Assembly (NCBI RefSeq): GCF_002909235.1
Contig: NZ_PHQQ01000014.1
Span: 62,001-126,000, forward strand
Source: Arenibacter catalasegens
GTDB taxonomy: Bacteria > Bacteroidota > Bacteroidia > Flavobacteriales > Flavobacteriaceae
Length of the DNA stretch: 64,000 nucleotides
Direction of reading: 5' to 3'
The notes beneath the pieces were generated by a model. The model ran no database searches and was not told the origin of the DNA. It was given only the letters and a program-made list of their open reading frames with translations. Below are positions 1 to 9,658 of the stretch, piece after piece. The position numbers were made by a program, and so were the translations under genes. Within the stretch, counting starts at the first letter, position 1. Each line of letters starts with the position of its first letter.

Positions 1-1
1 C

Positions 2-1837
2 CCAAATGGCGATCATGCCAACAGTTGGGTATGGCCAGAATTTTACAATTATATTAAACTAAAGCCGGGAACAAGTCAGAAGACCGTAGAAGCTAAGTTT
101 CCGGGATTCGTAAAAAAATATTTGGGGGATATAATGATCGAGCATGGATTTGAAGCAAAAATGGCACTGCAACCCGTTAAGGACATTCATTTAAAATCAC
201 ACTTATTAAAAGAAATCTCTCCCAATAACAGTGAAGGTACTTTGTACTTTTTATTGATCGTAGCCGGTTTTATCATTGCAATTGCGATGATTAATTTTAT
301 CAACCTCTCTACCGCCAAATCTATGGAGCGCGCCAAAGAAGTGGGGATTAAAAAAGTAGTTGGTGCTCCTAGATCAGTACTTATACATCAATTTCTATTT
401 GAGTCGCTTATCATTAATTTTTTTGCTGTTATTATAGCATTTGTATTGATCAATCTCTTGATTCCTTCCTTTAATTCATTGGTAGGAATAGAGGTGTTAA
501 ACTTTGGAATGTGGGGTGAATGGCAAGTCTGGTTAGCTATGTTAGGTATATTTTTAATAGGAGGTGTTTTAGCAGGTCTTTACCCAGCCTTTGTATTGTC
601 AGGTTTTGTGCCTATTGAAGTTCTTCGAGGAAAGTTTCATAAAACAACCAAAGGGAATACGCTTCAAAAGGCTTTGGTTGTTTCTCAATTTGCCATTTCA
701 ATTGCGCTTATTGCGGGAACATACATTGTTTATAATCAATTCTCCTACATGCAGAACCAGGACCTTGGTTTTAATGCTGAACAAAATCTTGTTTTTGGTG
801 CACCTACATATGCTGATACCACCACGCAGCGGAAAGTAGAATCCTTTAAGCGGGAACTGATTCAAAACCCAAGGATCAATAGTGTTGCCTTGTCCGACGA
901 AATACCAGGTAAACCAATTATACAAGGGAATACCATACGCCAGGCGCATAAACCAATAGAGTTAGGGGTCAGTGCAAATTTCGTGATTATAGATCAAGAT
1001 TTTATAAAAACCTACGACATTGATCTCTTGGCAGGAAGAGATTTTGTCAAGGAAGATGCTACCTCTTTGTATACAAGAGAGGGTCCGGTTCCATCAGGCC
1101 ATCGGGTCTTGATCAATCGTTCGGCAGCAAGAATATTAGGGTTTTCGGACCCTGGAGCGGCTATTAACAAAAAGATGATATTCAAGTATGGTCCTATCGA
1201 TAGAACAGCCGAAATAATAGGAGTGGTAGAAGACCATCATCAACAATCACTACAAAAAGGGTACGACCCTATTGTTTTTATGAATCTTATGGGCTACGGG
1301 GTTTCGTTTGTCACTGTAAATATTGCAAGTGGTAATATTCCTGAAACAACGGGTCAAATAGAGTCCAAGTTCAAAGAGTTTTTCCCGAACGATTTGTACA
1401 ACTCCTTTTTTATGGATGATTACTTTAATCGGCAGTACCAGGCCGAATCGAAATTCGGAATCATTTGTTTGGTGTTTTCATTGTTGGCAATTTTTATTGC
1501 CGCCTTAGGTCTGTTCGGTCTGGGATCGCATATGGCCATGCAAAAAACCAAGGAGATAAGTGTGCGAAAAGTTATGGGTGCCACAGTGGTACAGGCCTTG
1601 TCAATAATTCCAATAAAGTTGCTGAGCCTAGTCCTATTATCAGGGGCAATAGCCTTACCGGTCATCTATTTCGTCACCAAGAAATGGTTGGAAAAATATG
1701 CCTTCAAAATTGACCTTAGTATTTGGATGTTCGCAGTACCCCTATTGGTAGTCCTTCTGGTTGCGGCATTGTCCATCCTATCACAATCTTTTAAAACGGC
1801 AATGGTTAACCCAGCAGAATCATTGAGAAACGAATAA
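2..1837 (+). CDS. MacB-type ABC transporter permease (5' end outside window)
   Basis: The reading frame is open from base 2, so the gene starts before the window; the TTG at 122 is an internal leucine codon. The visible 612 residues contain two halves of an FtsX/MacB-type permease. Hydrophobic segments near the start are followed by an INLSTAKSMERAKEVGIKK block. A periplasmic domain comes next, and at the C-terminus are further membrane spans after a KEISVRKVMGAT motif. Proteins of this family do not carry substrates through the membrane like classical importers; they couple cytoplasmic ATP hydrolysis to periplasmic work such as efflux, lipoprotein handling or peptide export. A second permease and the ATPase lie directly downstream on the same strand. 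The substrate is not predictable from sequence. Confidence 0.9.
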   Translation, partial: PNGDHANSWVWPEFYNYIKLKPGTSQKTVEAKFPGFVKKYLGDIMIEHGFEAKMALQPVKDIHLKSHLLKEISPNNSEGTLYFLLIVAGFIIAIAMINFINLSTAKSMERAKEVGIKKVVGAPRSVLIHQFLFESLIINFFAVIIAFVLINLLIPSFNSLVGIEVLNFGMWGEWQVWLAMLGIFLIGGVLAGLYPAFVLSGFVPIEVLRGKFHKTTKGNTLQKALVVSQFAISIALIAGTYIVYNQFSYMQNQDLGFNAEQNLVFGAPTYADTTTQRKVESFKRELIQNPRINSVALSDEIPGKPIIQGNTIRQAHKPIELGVSANFVIIDQDFIKTYDIDLLAGRDFVKEDATSLYTREGPVPSGHRVLINRSAARILGFSDPGAAINKKMIFKYGPIDRTAEIIGVVEDHHQQSLQKGYDPIVFMNLMGYGVSFVTVNIASGNIPETTGQIESKFKEFFPNDLYNSFFMDDYFNRQYQAESKFGIICLVFSLLAIFIAALGLFGLGSHMAMQKTKEISVRKVMGATVVQALSIIPIKLLSLVLLSGAIALPVIYFVTKKWLEKYAFKIDLSIWMFAVPLLVVLLVAALSILSQSFKTAMVNPAESLRNE

Positions 1838-1916
1838 AGTCAATACTATTTCCGACAAAGGGTAGCGCTTACATAGGAAAACAACGTGAAAAGATAAATC
1901 AAAAACCGAACCGATT

Positions 1917-1947
1917 CCCCCTCTCCAGGAGGGGGTTAGGGGGAGGA
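1917..1947. repeat. G/C-rich hairpin repeat in permease leader
   Basis: A 7-bp stem (CCCCCTC at 1917-1923 and GAGGGGG at 1929-1935, loop TCCAG) is followed by TTAGGGGGAGGA. It lies just upstream of the ATG at 1962. The form resembles extragenic G-rich repeats common in Flavobacteriaceae. A shorter, decayed relative (GGGAGGGTTAGGGGA) occurs at 4531-4545, upstream of the ATPase gene. Confidence 0.5.
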
Positions 1948-1961
1948 CAAAATCGACTGTA

Positions 1962-4379
1962 ATGTATAAAAATTATCTTAAAATTGCTTGGCGAAGCATT
2001 AAAAGCGAAAAGCTCTTCACTTTCATAAAGGTTGGGGGCTTTGCCATGGGCATTGCTGCTTGTCTGTTGATTGCACTTTTCATTAACGATGAACTCAGCT
2101 ATGACCAGAAATACAAAAATAAGGATCGTATTTATAGGGTTGTGTTACAAGGTGTAATGGACGGTGAGCTAAAAAAAAGCGTTCATTTTCAATTGCCATT
2201 TGCGGATGCCCTACAAACTGATTTTCCAGAAATTGTAAAGGCGGGGAAAATAAATATGAGCGAGCTCTTTGGCGCTGGGAAACGAGGATTGCGATTGGCT
2301 GGTGAATCCCAGAACAATTTTGAGGATGGATTTGTATTTGCCAACCAGAACATCCTCGAAATTCTTGAGATTTCCTTGGAACAGGGAAACTCCAAAGAAG
2401 CTTTATTACAACCGGGAAATATTGTAATTTCCAAATCCAAGGCAGATAAATACTTCCCTCATGGGGATGCATTGGGTAAGACCATTGTGTTGGATAACAA
2501 TACTTCAAGACCATATACCATTACGGGGGTAATGCCAGATTTTCCTAAAAATTCCCATCTCCAGTTTAATTTTCTTTTACCCATAGAGGATACCAACATG
2601 AGCTGGACAAATCAGAATTATTTCACCTATGTTCTTGTGGATAAAAATGCTAGTATTCCGGCATTGGAGAAAAAAATGTTTTCCATTATGGAAAACTACA
2701 TAATCCCTGCCCAATTGGCTTATGGTCGTGACCCGGCCTTTATCCAAGTACTGAAAACCATTGAATATAAGTTGCAACCAATCGCCGATATACATTTACG
2801 ATCAGATCTTGCTATGGGGGATGGTCTAAAGCATGGCGATATTCGGTTTGTATGGCTCTTTGGAGCCATTGCAGGGTTTATTTTATTGTTGGCTTGTATC
2901 AATTTCATCAACCTTTCTACCGCCAAATCGGCCAATAGGGCCAAAGAAGTTGGTTTGCGTAAAACAGTTGGGGCATTCAAAAGTAATCTGGTTGCGCAAT
3001 TCCTTACAGAATCCGTGCTTTTCAGTATTATCTCCTTTGTTTTAGGTCTCCTGTTGGCCTGGGCCTTGTTGCCTGCCTTTAATGCCATTGCGGCAAAGTC
3101 GATTTTGTTTCCCTGGGAGGTTTGGTGGTTTGTACCGCTTATGGTAGGTTCTGCGCTGCTAATTGGAATTATGGCAGGAATGTACCCTGCCTTCTACCTC
3201 TCTTCCTTTAGACCCGTAAATGTGCTAAAGGGGAGCCTTAGTGTCGGCAGTAAGAGCGGGAAGCTGAGGAGTGGATTGGTCGTGTTTCAATTTGCTGCAT
3301 CGGTAATCCTGATTATAGGGACATTGATCATCTACAAGCAAATGGACTATATCCTACACAAAGAACTGGGTTACGACAAAGATCAGGTAGTGATTTTGGA
3401 AGGGGCCAATATCTTAGGAAATAAATCGGAAAGCTTTAAGGCACAATTGTTAGAACTTCCTCAAGTACAAAATGTAACAAAAAGTGATTATTTGCCGATA
3501 GATGGTGCCAAAAGAAATGGCAATACTTTTAAAAAGGTGGGGGAAGGAATTGAAGATCGTGGGATTCCTGCACAAGTTTGGCGAGTGGATTATGATTACA
3601 TAAAAACATTGGGGGTAAAGGTGAAGCAGGGTAGGGATTTTTCCAGGGAATTTGCTTCCGACACCATTAACTCGATGATTGTCAATGCTAAAATGGCACA
3701 AGATCTCGGTTATGACAATCCAGTAGGAAAGCATATAAACAATGGAAGGGACTGGGCCATTGTAGGGGTGGTACAGGACTTCCACTTTAAATCCTTGAAG
3801 GAAGATATTGGAGCACTTACCCTAGTGGTTGCAAACAACGATCTGGGTGCAATTTCGGTAAAACTTAAAACAGACAATATTAGGGAGTCCTTGACTTCCC
3901 TTGAAGCCATTTGGAACGAAAATGTTCCCAATCAAGCATTTGCATATTCCTTTTTAGATCAAAAATTCACCCAAATGCACGAGGATGTGCAACGTATGGG
4001 GAAAATATTCAACAGTTTTGCCTTGTTTGCCATTCTAGTAGCTTGTTTAGGACTGTTTGCCCTTTCTGCCTTTATGGTGGAACAACGCAAAAAGGAAATT
4101 AGTATTCGGTTGGTTTTGGGGGCTCCTTTTGAAAGTATCTATAAACTATTGACACTAGATTTTTTAAAGTTGATTCTTTTGGCCATTCTTATAGCGATAC
4201 CCATAGGATGGTATATGATGAACCGATGGTTGGAGGATTTTGCCTATAAGATTAATATTGGATGGGAAATATTCTTTTTCGCTGGCGGAATAGCTTTGAT
4301 TATTGCTGTGGCGACCATTAGTTATCAGTCCATTGGGGCAGCATTGATCAAACCTTTAAAAAGTTTAAGGACGGAATGA
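1962..4379 (+). CDS. MacB-type ABC transporter permease
   Basis: A full-length permease of 805 residues. The N-terminus has the usual amphipathic stretch (KNYLKIAWRSI) followed by the first membrane span. A large periplasmic MacB-type domain follows (about residues 50-290), then an FtsX half with INLSTAKSANRAKEVGLRK, a second periplasmic domain and a C-terminal FtsX half with KEISIRLVLGAP. It is paralogous to the preceding partial gene, and the two probably form a heterodimer with the ATPase at 4572. Spacing is loose (124 bp upstream, 192 bp downstream), so the genes may be partly independent transcription units. The substrate is unknown. Confidence 0.92.
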   Translation: MYKNYLKIAWRSIKSEKLFTFIKVGGFAMGIAACLLIALFINDELSYDQKYKNKDRIYRVVLQGVMDGELKKSVHFQLPFADALQTDFPEIVKAGKINMSELFGAGKRGLRLAGESQNNFEDGFVFANQNILEILEISLEQGNSKEALLQPGNIVISKSKADKYFPHGDALGKTIVLDNNTSRPYTITGVMPDFPKNSHLQFNFLLPIEDTNMSWTNQNYFTYVLVDKNASIPALEKKMFSIMENYIIPAQLAYGRDPAFIQVLKTIEYKLQPIADIHLRSDLAMGDGLKHGDIRFVWLFGAIAGFILLLACINFINLSTAKSANRAKEVGLRKTVGAFKSNLVAQFLTESVLFSIISFVLGLLLAWALLPAFNAIAAKSILFPWEVWWFVPLMVGSALLIGIMAGMYPAFYLSSFRPVNVLKGSLSVGSKSGKLRSGLVVFQFAASVILIIGTLIIYKQMDYILHKELGYDKDQVVILEGANILGNKSESFKAQLLELPQVQNVTKSDYLPIDGAKRNGNTFKKVGEGIEDRGIPAQVWRVDYDYIKTLGVKVKQGRDFSREFASDTINSMIVNAKMAQDLGYDNPVGKHINNGRDWAIVGVVQDFHFKSLKEDIGALTLVVANNDLGAISVKLKTDNIRESLTSLEAIWNENVPNQAFAYSFLDQKFTQMHEDVQRMGKIFNSFALFAILVACLGLFALSAFMVEQRKKEISIRLVLGAPFESIYKLLTLDFLKLILLAILIAIPIGWYMMNRWLEDFAYKINIGWEIFFFAGGIALIIAVATISYQSIGAALIKPLKSLRTE

Positions 4380-4571
4380 CCATAAAGGAATAATCAATGT
4401 TCGGTTGTTGGGATCAGTCTGAGGATTGCGGTTATGGAGGCTATGGAAAAGGAAGAAATTGATTTTCTTAATTAAAGCTGCCAAGAATCCGTTAGTGCTC
4501 CTTGGGATAGTCGGTCCCGCGCATTTCGACGGGAGGGTTAGGGGACATAAATGAATTAAATAGAATACAAT

Positions 4572-5234
4572 ATGCTACTACAACTTAACAACATTTTTAA
4601 ATGGGTAAACTCAGGGGGACAGCGTGTTTTCCTGTTAAAGGATATTAACCTTAGCGTGGAAGAAGGGGAGTTTATTTCCATTATGGGACCATCAGGTTCG
4701 GGTAAATCTACGCTGCTCAATGTCATTGGCATGTTGGATAATTTTGATGAGGGAGAATATAGCTTTTTGCATGAGCCTGTTCATACCCTAAAAGAAAAAC
4801 ACCGTACCAATTTGTACAAACAATATATAGGCTTTGTTTTTCAATCCTACCACTTGTTGGACGACCTTACCGTTCAGGAAAATCTGGAAATGCCCTTGCT
4901 ATATAAAAAAGTGGGCAGCTCTGAACGTAAATCCCTTGTGGCGGATACCTTGGACCGATTTAATATAGTAGGAAAGAAAGATTTGTTCCCTGCACAGTTA
5001 AGTGGAGGACAACAACAATTGGTAGGTGTTGCAAGGGCGTTAATTTCTTCTCCAAAACTTATTTTGGCCGATGAACCAACTGGAAATCTAAACTCTAAGC
5101 AAGGGGAGGAGATTATGGAACTTTTTAGGCAATTGAATAATGAAGGGGTCACCATAATTCAAGTTACCCACTCAGAAAAAAACGCTACCTACGGTTCACG
5201 TATAATTAATCTTTTGGATGGGAGGAAAATATAG
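4572..5234 (+). CDS. ABC transporter ATP-binding protein (MacB/LolD type)
   Basis: A 220-residue nucleotide-binding subunit. Walker A is GPSGSGKST (about residues 39-47), the Q-loop is in GFVFQSYHLL, the ABC signature is LSGGQQQLVGVARA and Walker B is LILADEPTGNL, followed by an H-loop in QVTHSEKNA. Length and motifs fit the MacB/LolD/FtsE group that energises FtsX-type permeases. The signature reads QQQLVGVARA where most relatives have QQQRVAIARA, a mild variation. It is the only ATPase next to the two permeases and is presumably shared by both. Confidence 0.93.
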   Translation: MLLQLNNIFKWVNSGGQRVFLLKDINLSVEEGEFISIMGPSGSGKSTLLNVIGMLDNFDEGEYSFLHEPVHTLKEKHRTNLYKQYIGFVFQSYHLLDDLTVQENLEMPLLYKKVGSSERKSLVADTLDRFNIVGKKDLFPAQLSGGQQQLVGVARALISSPKLILADEPTGNLNSKQGEEIMELFRQLNNEGVTIIQVTHSEKNATYGSRIINLLDGRKI

Positions 5235-5372
5235 GTTTTAGAAGTTTATATTTTAAAAGGAGTCTACACTATGGAAATAATTGCAATTTTCCCATAAGGC
5301 ATTAATTATTTGGGATAATAACAACCAACTAATGTTTTGTTTACTTTTAGGCATTCCATCGGTGAGTTAAAT

Positions 5373-6593
5373 ATGAAAAATTATTGGCAGTATCTTATAA
5401 GTTTTTTGATAGTGCTACTGATCTATGGGATTCATATGCTTCCCGTATCGGATAGTATGTTGAATGAAAACAACACAAAGCTATCCAATGTTTTTCTGGC
5501 TTCCCAAATTAGATATCACCAAGAATTTGCACCCTTTGCCAGACGCCCATTAACATCTTTATTGATCGAGGCTACGTCCGGTGTTTTTGGGGTAACCTTG
5601 GGGGAGTCTTTTGTACTTGTGAACTTATTATTGCTATGGATTAGTGGAATATTGATTTATGCCCTCTCATTAAGACTTAATGCATCAAAGGGTCAGGCAA
5701 TGTTTAATCTTGTGGCCTATTTTCTAAGCTTTTCCATACTATTTGCTTTTTTTCCACCAGTTTTCAGTTATGATGAGCCACTTCAATATTGCTTGATTTT
5801 GCTCAGTATTCTTGCTTTGATCAGGGGAAAGTGGAAATATTATGTTCCATTATTTTTAATGGCAACCATAGCTAGGGAAAGTACTGTTTTTCTATGGCCT
5901 GGGTTGGTTGTTATCTTTTCTGGTCTAAGTTTGAAAACCAACAATAAGTGGACATCAATGGTCAAAAAAAAATTGTTGCTACTTTTCTTGCCACTTCCCT
6001 TATACGGTATTTATTTGGGGGTATTTATTTGGGCGACCGGTATTTGGAAAGAGACCTCCGAGGTGGTAGCCAATAGGCTTAGTTGTTACTTTCAGAACTT
6101 TGGAACTTATGCCAGTTCCGTTGAAACCATAGTATCTTTTTTCTTGGTTTTGGGTCCCGCTCTTTATTTTCTTTATATGTCTATAAAGCCTAAGGCCTAT
6201 ACCATTTTGGAAAAAAAATACATCTTGGCTTTTCTACTTGCATTAGTGATAAATACCCCTATTGTTATGGCAGCTACTTTGGCTAGGGAAACAAGGTTAT
6301 TTGCATTACCCCTTTTTTTTCTATGGCCTTTGGCCGGACAATTGTTTGGAAAGGATTTGACCCTTCTCCTGAAACCCAGGCTGTACCTGGATTGCTTGAG
6401 GGATTGGCGGTATAGCTTTGTTTTAGTGGGGTTATGCCTATTAATTTATATGGTTTCGTTTAAGCTGTATGTTCCTAGTTTTCCTTCTAAGGATAATTTT
6501 TTTAATGAATATTTATTTGTAATTCTATTGATTATGTCGGTGCACTTTTTATTTGTTGATTTTTTAAAGAGAAATACGGAACGTTCAAGCTAG
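5373..6593 (+). CDS. Multi-pass membrane protein, function unknown
   Basis: About 406 residues if the ATG at 5373 is used. The frame also opens upstream at a TTG (5337), but the residues after the ATG (MKNYWQYLI) lead straight into the first membrane span. There are roughly ten hydrophobic spans. An acidic/aromatic loop precedes FARRPLTSLL, and an ARES motif lies near the fifth span. The overall shape (polytopic, extracytoplasmic first loop) recalls GT-C glycosyltransferase-like or EpsG-like proteins. I do not recognise a defined family and assign no function. Confidence 0.7.
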   Translation: MKNYWQYLISFLIVLLIYGIHMLPVSDSMLNENNTKLSNVFLASQIRYHQEFAPFARRPLTSLLIEATSGVFGVTLGESFVLVNLLLLWISGILIYALSLRLNASKGQAMFNLVAYFLSFSILFAFFPPVFSYDEPLQYCLILLSILALIRGKWKYYVPLFLMATIARESTVFLWPGLVVIFSGLSLKTNNKWTSMVKKKLLLLFLPLPLYGIYLGVFIWATGIWKETSEVVANRLSCYFQNFGTYASSVETIVSFFLVLGPALYFLYMSIKPKAYTILEKKYILAFLLALVINTPIVMAATLARETRLFALPLFFLWPLAGQLFGKDLTLLLKPRLYLDCLRDWRYSFVLVGLCLLIYMVSFKLYVPSFPSKDNFFNEYLFVILLIMSVHFLFVDFLKRNTERSS

Positions 6594-6626
6594 GATTGGT
6601 AAAGCCAAATAGTATTGATATTCAAA

Positions 6627-7250
6627 TTACTCCCTAACCTTCTTATGTATTACAGGAGCTACTAAATAGGGGTCAGGGGGTATGGTGGAAAGGTCATATT
6701 CTTTTCTATGCTCACTTCCCATGGTATCATAGGATGCCAATACCAGATCTAAATAACCTTTGTCGATGATACTTTTGTCACTATCCATTTCGGGATTAAA
6801 CTCATATGCCGGTAGCGCCTTGTAGGCATATATTTTTCCGTTTTCAAAGTTGTATTCTTTAACAATATCAGTGACATCTATTCTTTTATATCCTACCTCT
6901 AATTCATCAAACATCTCCAATTCATCAAGGGTTACAAAATACAAGGCACAGTTTAATTGAACCTCTTTATTCTCCACGATATTTAAAAATATGGATTTTT
7001 CAAAGGGGATAGTTTCCTGATTTCTTAGGAAAAAGGAGTCATATTTTAGATATTCGGACGGTAAATTGGGGTCGTTATTGGCGCCGACAAAATTCCAGGC
7101 CCGTTGTAAACCGTTTAAATGCACACAAAATATTTCATCGTGGTATTTTCTTCCAAGGACATCTTCAACACTTTCAAGAGAGGATAACATTCCGTAGCCG
7201 ATCATTCCAACTTTGCCATCTTTTATTTTAATGATTGATTTGTTATTCAT
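6627..7250 (-). CDS. Gamma-glutamylcyclotransferase-like (AIG2/GGCT fold) protein
   Basis: 207 residues, cytoplasmic, no signal peptide. The N-terminus has a beta strand followed by GYGMLSSLESVEDVLGR, comparable to the substrate-binding YGTL loop of GGCT/AIG2 proteins. Later comes a DELEMFDELEVGYKRIDVT stretch, comparable to the family's LDxxEGxxYxR region with its acidic residue. The family releases 5-oxoproline from gamma-glutamyl compounds, but many members have other or unknown substrates. It is the last gene of a minus-strand run starting near 9180. Assignment rests on motif pattern only. Confidence 0.6.
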   Translation of the reverse strand: MNNKSIIKIKDGKVGMIGYGMLSSLESVEDVLGRKYHDEIFCVHLNGLQRAWNFVGANNDPNLPSEYLKYDSFFLRNQETIPFEKSIFLNIVENKEVQLNCALYFVTLDELEMFDELEVGYKRIDVTDIVKEYNFENGKIYAYKALPAYEFNPEMDSDKSIIDKGYLDLVLASYDTMGSEHRKEYDLSTIPPDPYLVAPVIHKKVRE

Positions 7251-7288
7251 AGGCTGTGGTTAACAAATGTCTTTACGATCTTTTGCCT

Positions 7289-7744
7289 TTAAAATATTTC
7301 ATCCAAAGCCTTGGTCCTATAATCGAATATTTCGTTAAGCTTTCCCTTTATAATAAGAGTATTGGCAAGACTTCCCAAGAGTCCCAAAGGTGGTTGGTAG
7401 CTGACAATATCGGTCATTAATGTCCCATTTTCAGTCGGCTCTATCTTATGTTGATGATGCCATATCTTGTATGGTCCAACCCTTTGTTCGTCCACAAAAT
7501 AGCTATTTTCCTTTAAGTGGGTAATTTCAGTGACCCAGGTAGTTTTAATTCCGAAAATGGGTGAAACCTTGTAGCTTATCATCATGCCCTCGTACATTTT
7601 TGAAGGAATGTCCTTTGAGGTAATATCGAAGCCCATGTAATCGGGGGTAATTGCTTTTAGATTGCTTGGATTGGAAATAAATGCCCAAACCTCTTCAATC
7701 GAAGCACTGATCTCTTGTTTTTTCTTAAACTGATAAAAACCCAT
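7289..7744 (-). CDS. SRPBCC (START-like) family protein
   Basis: 151 residues. It begins with a strand-turn pattern (QFKKKQEISASIEEVWAFISNP) typical of the SRPBCC/Bet v1 fold, in which VWxFIxxPxNLxxITP marks the first strand and helix. The C-terminal helix (GSLANTLIIKGKLNEIFDYR) matches the ligand-cavity-closing helix of these proteins. No catalytic residue can be assigned. Members bind hydrophobic ligands or act as cyclases/hydratases. It sits 39 bp from the GGCT-like gene and 102 bp from the VOC gene. Confidence 0.75.
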   Translation of the reverse strand: MGFYQFKKKQEISASIEEVWAFISNPSNLKAITPDYMGFDITSKDIPSKMYEGMMISYKVSPIFGIKTTWVTEITHLKENSYFVDEQRVGPYKIWHHQHKIEPTENGTLMTDIVSYQPPLGLLGSLANTLIIKGKLNEIFDYRTKALDEIF

Positions 7745-7845
7745 ATCACTTTATATTAAGTTTAAAATTCTTTCTGTTAGGACTTCAATATTTACCATTA
7801 ACTTCCAAAGTCAAAATGGTCTGTATACCTACTGCTCCTACACTC

Positions 7846-8193
7846 TTAATGATCGGACCAAACAGCAAGTTCATTGCCGGAAGGGTCTTTAAATTGAAAT
7901 CTGCTTCCGCCCGGAAAGGAAAAGATATCTTTAGAAATTTCACCCCCACTTTCTACAATTTTATTTTTTATCAAATCAAGTTGTTTATGGTACAATACCA
8001 CTAGTGCTCCATTTACAATATTATTTTCAGTCTTTTCAAATCCCCCTTCCAATCCACTACCGGAAAAAGCGATATAGGTAGGGCCATAATCAGTAAAGGA
8101 CCAATTAAAGGCTGAGGTATAAAATTTTTTAGTTTTTTGGAGGTCCTTTGCTTTGAACTCTACATAGTTAATGTGGTTGTCTATATTACTCAT
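7846..8193 (-). CDS. VOC (glyoxalase/bleomycin resistance) family protein
   Basis: 115 residues with one pair of beta-alpha-beta-beta-beta modules. NYVEFKAKDLQKTKKFYTSAF opens module one, and FPGGSRFQFKDPSGNELAVWS forms the closing strands that carry the usual metal-ligand glutamate. VOC proteins include glyoxalases, isomerases and antibiotic-binding proteins; the substrate here cannot be told. The first 47 or so codons plus the leader are duplicated at 9371-9534 (see the pseudogene). Confidence 0.85.
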   Translation of the reverse strand: MSNIDNHINYVEFKAKDLQKTKKFYTSAFNWSFTDYGPTYIAFSGSGLEGGFEKTENNIVNGALVVLYHKQLDLIKNKIVESGGEISKDIFSFPGGSRFQFKDPSGNELAVWSDH

Positions 8194-8205
8194 TTCTATA
8201 GTCTT

Positions 8206-9180
8206 TTAGTTGGAATGCAGTTCTAGAATGAGCTCATCCATTGTTTTGGCGATGGACTCGGGGGCAATATTTTTTTTGATGGTAATATAGGCGTGCTTTT
8301 TATCTTTTTGGCTTTTGCCTGAATGCCATTCGTTACTGCCATCTTTATTTACGGATACATAACCATTGGTGTTGATGTTAAAAAACCGGGAAGCTGTGTC
8401 GTTGTCCAAAAGCATCACAGCTGCTTGGTCCCATGCAGGCCGACCTGCAAAATTGTTATAAAGTTCATAACTTCGGTATACGGGATTGGAAGTGTTTAAT
8501 TTTGACTTTAAATATTCACCTCCGGTAATAATTTGATTTCCGAGTTCCCAACCGCAAAAAACAACTTCTTTTTGCCAATTGGCAAGGCAGTAAACTGTAG
8601 ATTCAGGATCTGGACGATAAAAATTGGCTTCTAAGCCCATAGGATATGTTCCGCCCATACAAAGCCATTTTTTTACTTTTTTGTTCACCAATTCTTTTCC
8701 GGTCAGGGATGAGATTTTATCGCCTTCAGATTTTAACAAATTTTGGAGACTGGTCAAATGCCCAATAGTTACTATGACAACCGAATTGTCCATACTTTCG
8801 GACAGGAGTTTTCGGTAAAGTTGAGCGGCTTCGATTGTTTGATCTATTGTGGTTATGGAATGAGGGAATTCTTCACTTACCTGCCTAGTGTATTTCGAGA
8901 AATTATCAAGATTTTTTTGTTGTTTTAAAAACCCGATAGGGATATCCGATTTGTCGTAAAAGGTGTTGATGGCATCTACACATTGATATGAAAAAATATC
9001 TGAACTGGTCGCTATCACTCCTATTAAGTCTACCTTGCCCATTTTTTGATAAGCATGTAGCATCGCCAAAGCCTGTACATCATCTACGTCCGAATCGATG
9101 TCCGTATCCAGAATGACCTTGGTTTGCGCAGCGCATTGAATAGCCAGTAATATTAAGGGGAGCCAAATAAAAGTTTTCAT
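8206..9180 (-). CDS. Exported inosine-uridine-type nucleoside hydrolase-like protein
   Basis: 324 residues with an N-terminal signal peptide (MKTFIWLPLILLAIQCAAQ), so probably periplasmic. The mature N-terminus carries VILDTDIDSDVDDVQAL, the aspartate cluster that binds Ca2+ in nucleoside hydrolases (IUNH fold). The canonical form is DTDxGxDxDDxxA, so the glycine is replaced here by aspartate. Downstream are IGVIATSS and VVIVTIGHLTSL, which fit the conserved core. Function inferred: N-glycosidic bond hydrolysis of ribosides, possibly nucleoside scavenging. The gene lies between an intact VOC gene and its truncated copy, so the local order may come from a duplication. Confidence 0.8.
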   Translation of the reverse strand: MKTFIWLPLILLAIQCAAQTKVILDTDIDSDVDDVQALAMLHAYQKMGKVDLIGVIATSSDIFSYQCVDAINTFYDKSDIPIGFLKQQKNLDNFSKYTRQVSEEFPHSITTIDQTIEAAQLYRKLLSESMDNSVVIVTIGHLTSLQNLLKSEGDKISSLTGKELVNKKVKKWLCMGGTYPMGLEANFYRPDPESTVYCLANWQKEVVFCGWELGNQIITGGEYLKSKLNTSNPVYRSYELYNNFAGRPAWDQAAVMLLDNDTASRFFNINTNGYVSVNKDGSNEWHSGKSQKDKKHAYITIKKNIAPESIAKTMDELILELHSN

Positions 9181-9370
9181 AAATGATTTTAGGTTAGATT
9201 TTAATTTATTGTGACCTAAAGGTTAATACGTTGGGTCAATATAATTCGTGTCCAAAGTACTTGAAATCGTAATTTTTTAGTCGTTACTCCAGGTGAATCA
9301 CCACTATTTTTCTTAGTTCCTATCGTTGGTTCTGCAATACCCATGGAAGAATGAATTTTTTCGTTAACTA

Positions 9371-9526
9371 TTAACCTTTTTCCAATCCACTACCGGAAAA
9401 AGCGATATAGGTAGGGCCATAATTAGTAAAGGTCCAATTAAAGGCTGAGGTATAGAATTTTTTAGTTTTTTCGAGGTCCTTAGCTTTGAACTCAATATAG
9501 TTAATGTGGTTGTCTATGTTATTCAT
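9371..9526 (-). pseudogene. Truncated duplicate of the VOC gene
   Basis: Bases 9380-9534 align without gaps to 8047-8201 (155 bp, about nine to ten mismatches by eye, so about 94% identity). The duplicated part covers the start codon, 9 bp of leader and about 48 codons. The frame is still open from the ATG at 9526 but ends after GSGLEKG with a TAA at 9371, so about 65 C-terminal residues are missing. Substitutions are few, which suggests a fairly recent duplication followed by loss of the 3' part. Confidence 0.85.
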
Positions 9527-9658
9527 TTCTATAGATTACAATCGTTTATTTAATGCCTTCATTAGTTATTTGGAGTCTTGTAATTTCCTGTAACAAAGTT
9601 CCTGATTTTCAATAGCTGTCCCAAAGCTTCTACCGAACCATAGAACCCCTTTATTTAT

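Noticed and set aside
2095-2514. A 139-codon antisense frame in the second permease gene
   Set aside because: Lies wholly inside a well-supported gene, has no family resemblance and no start signal.
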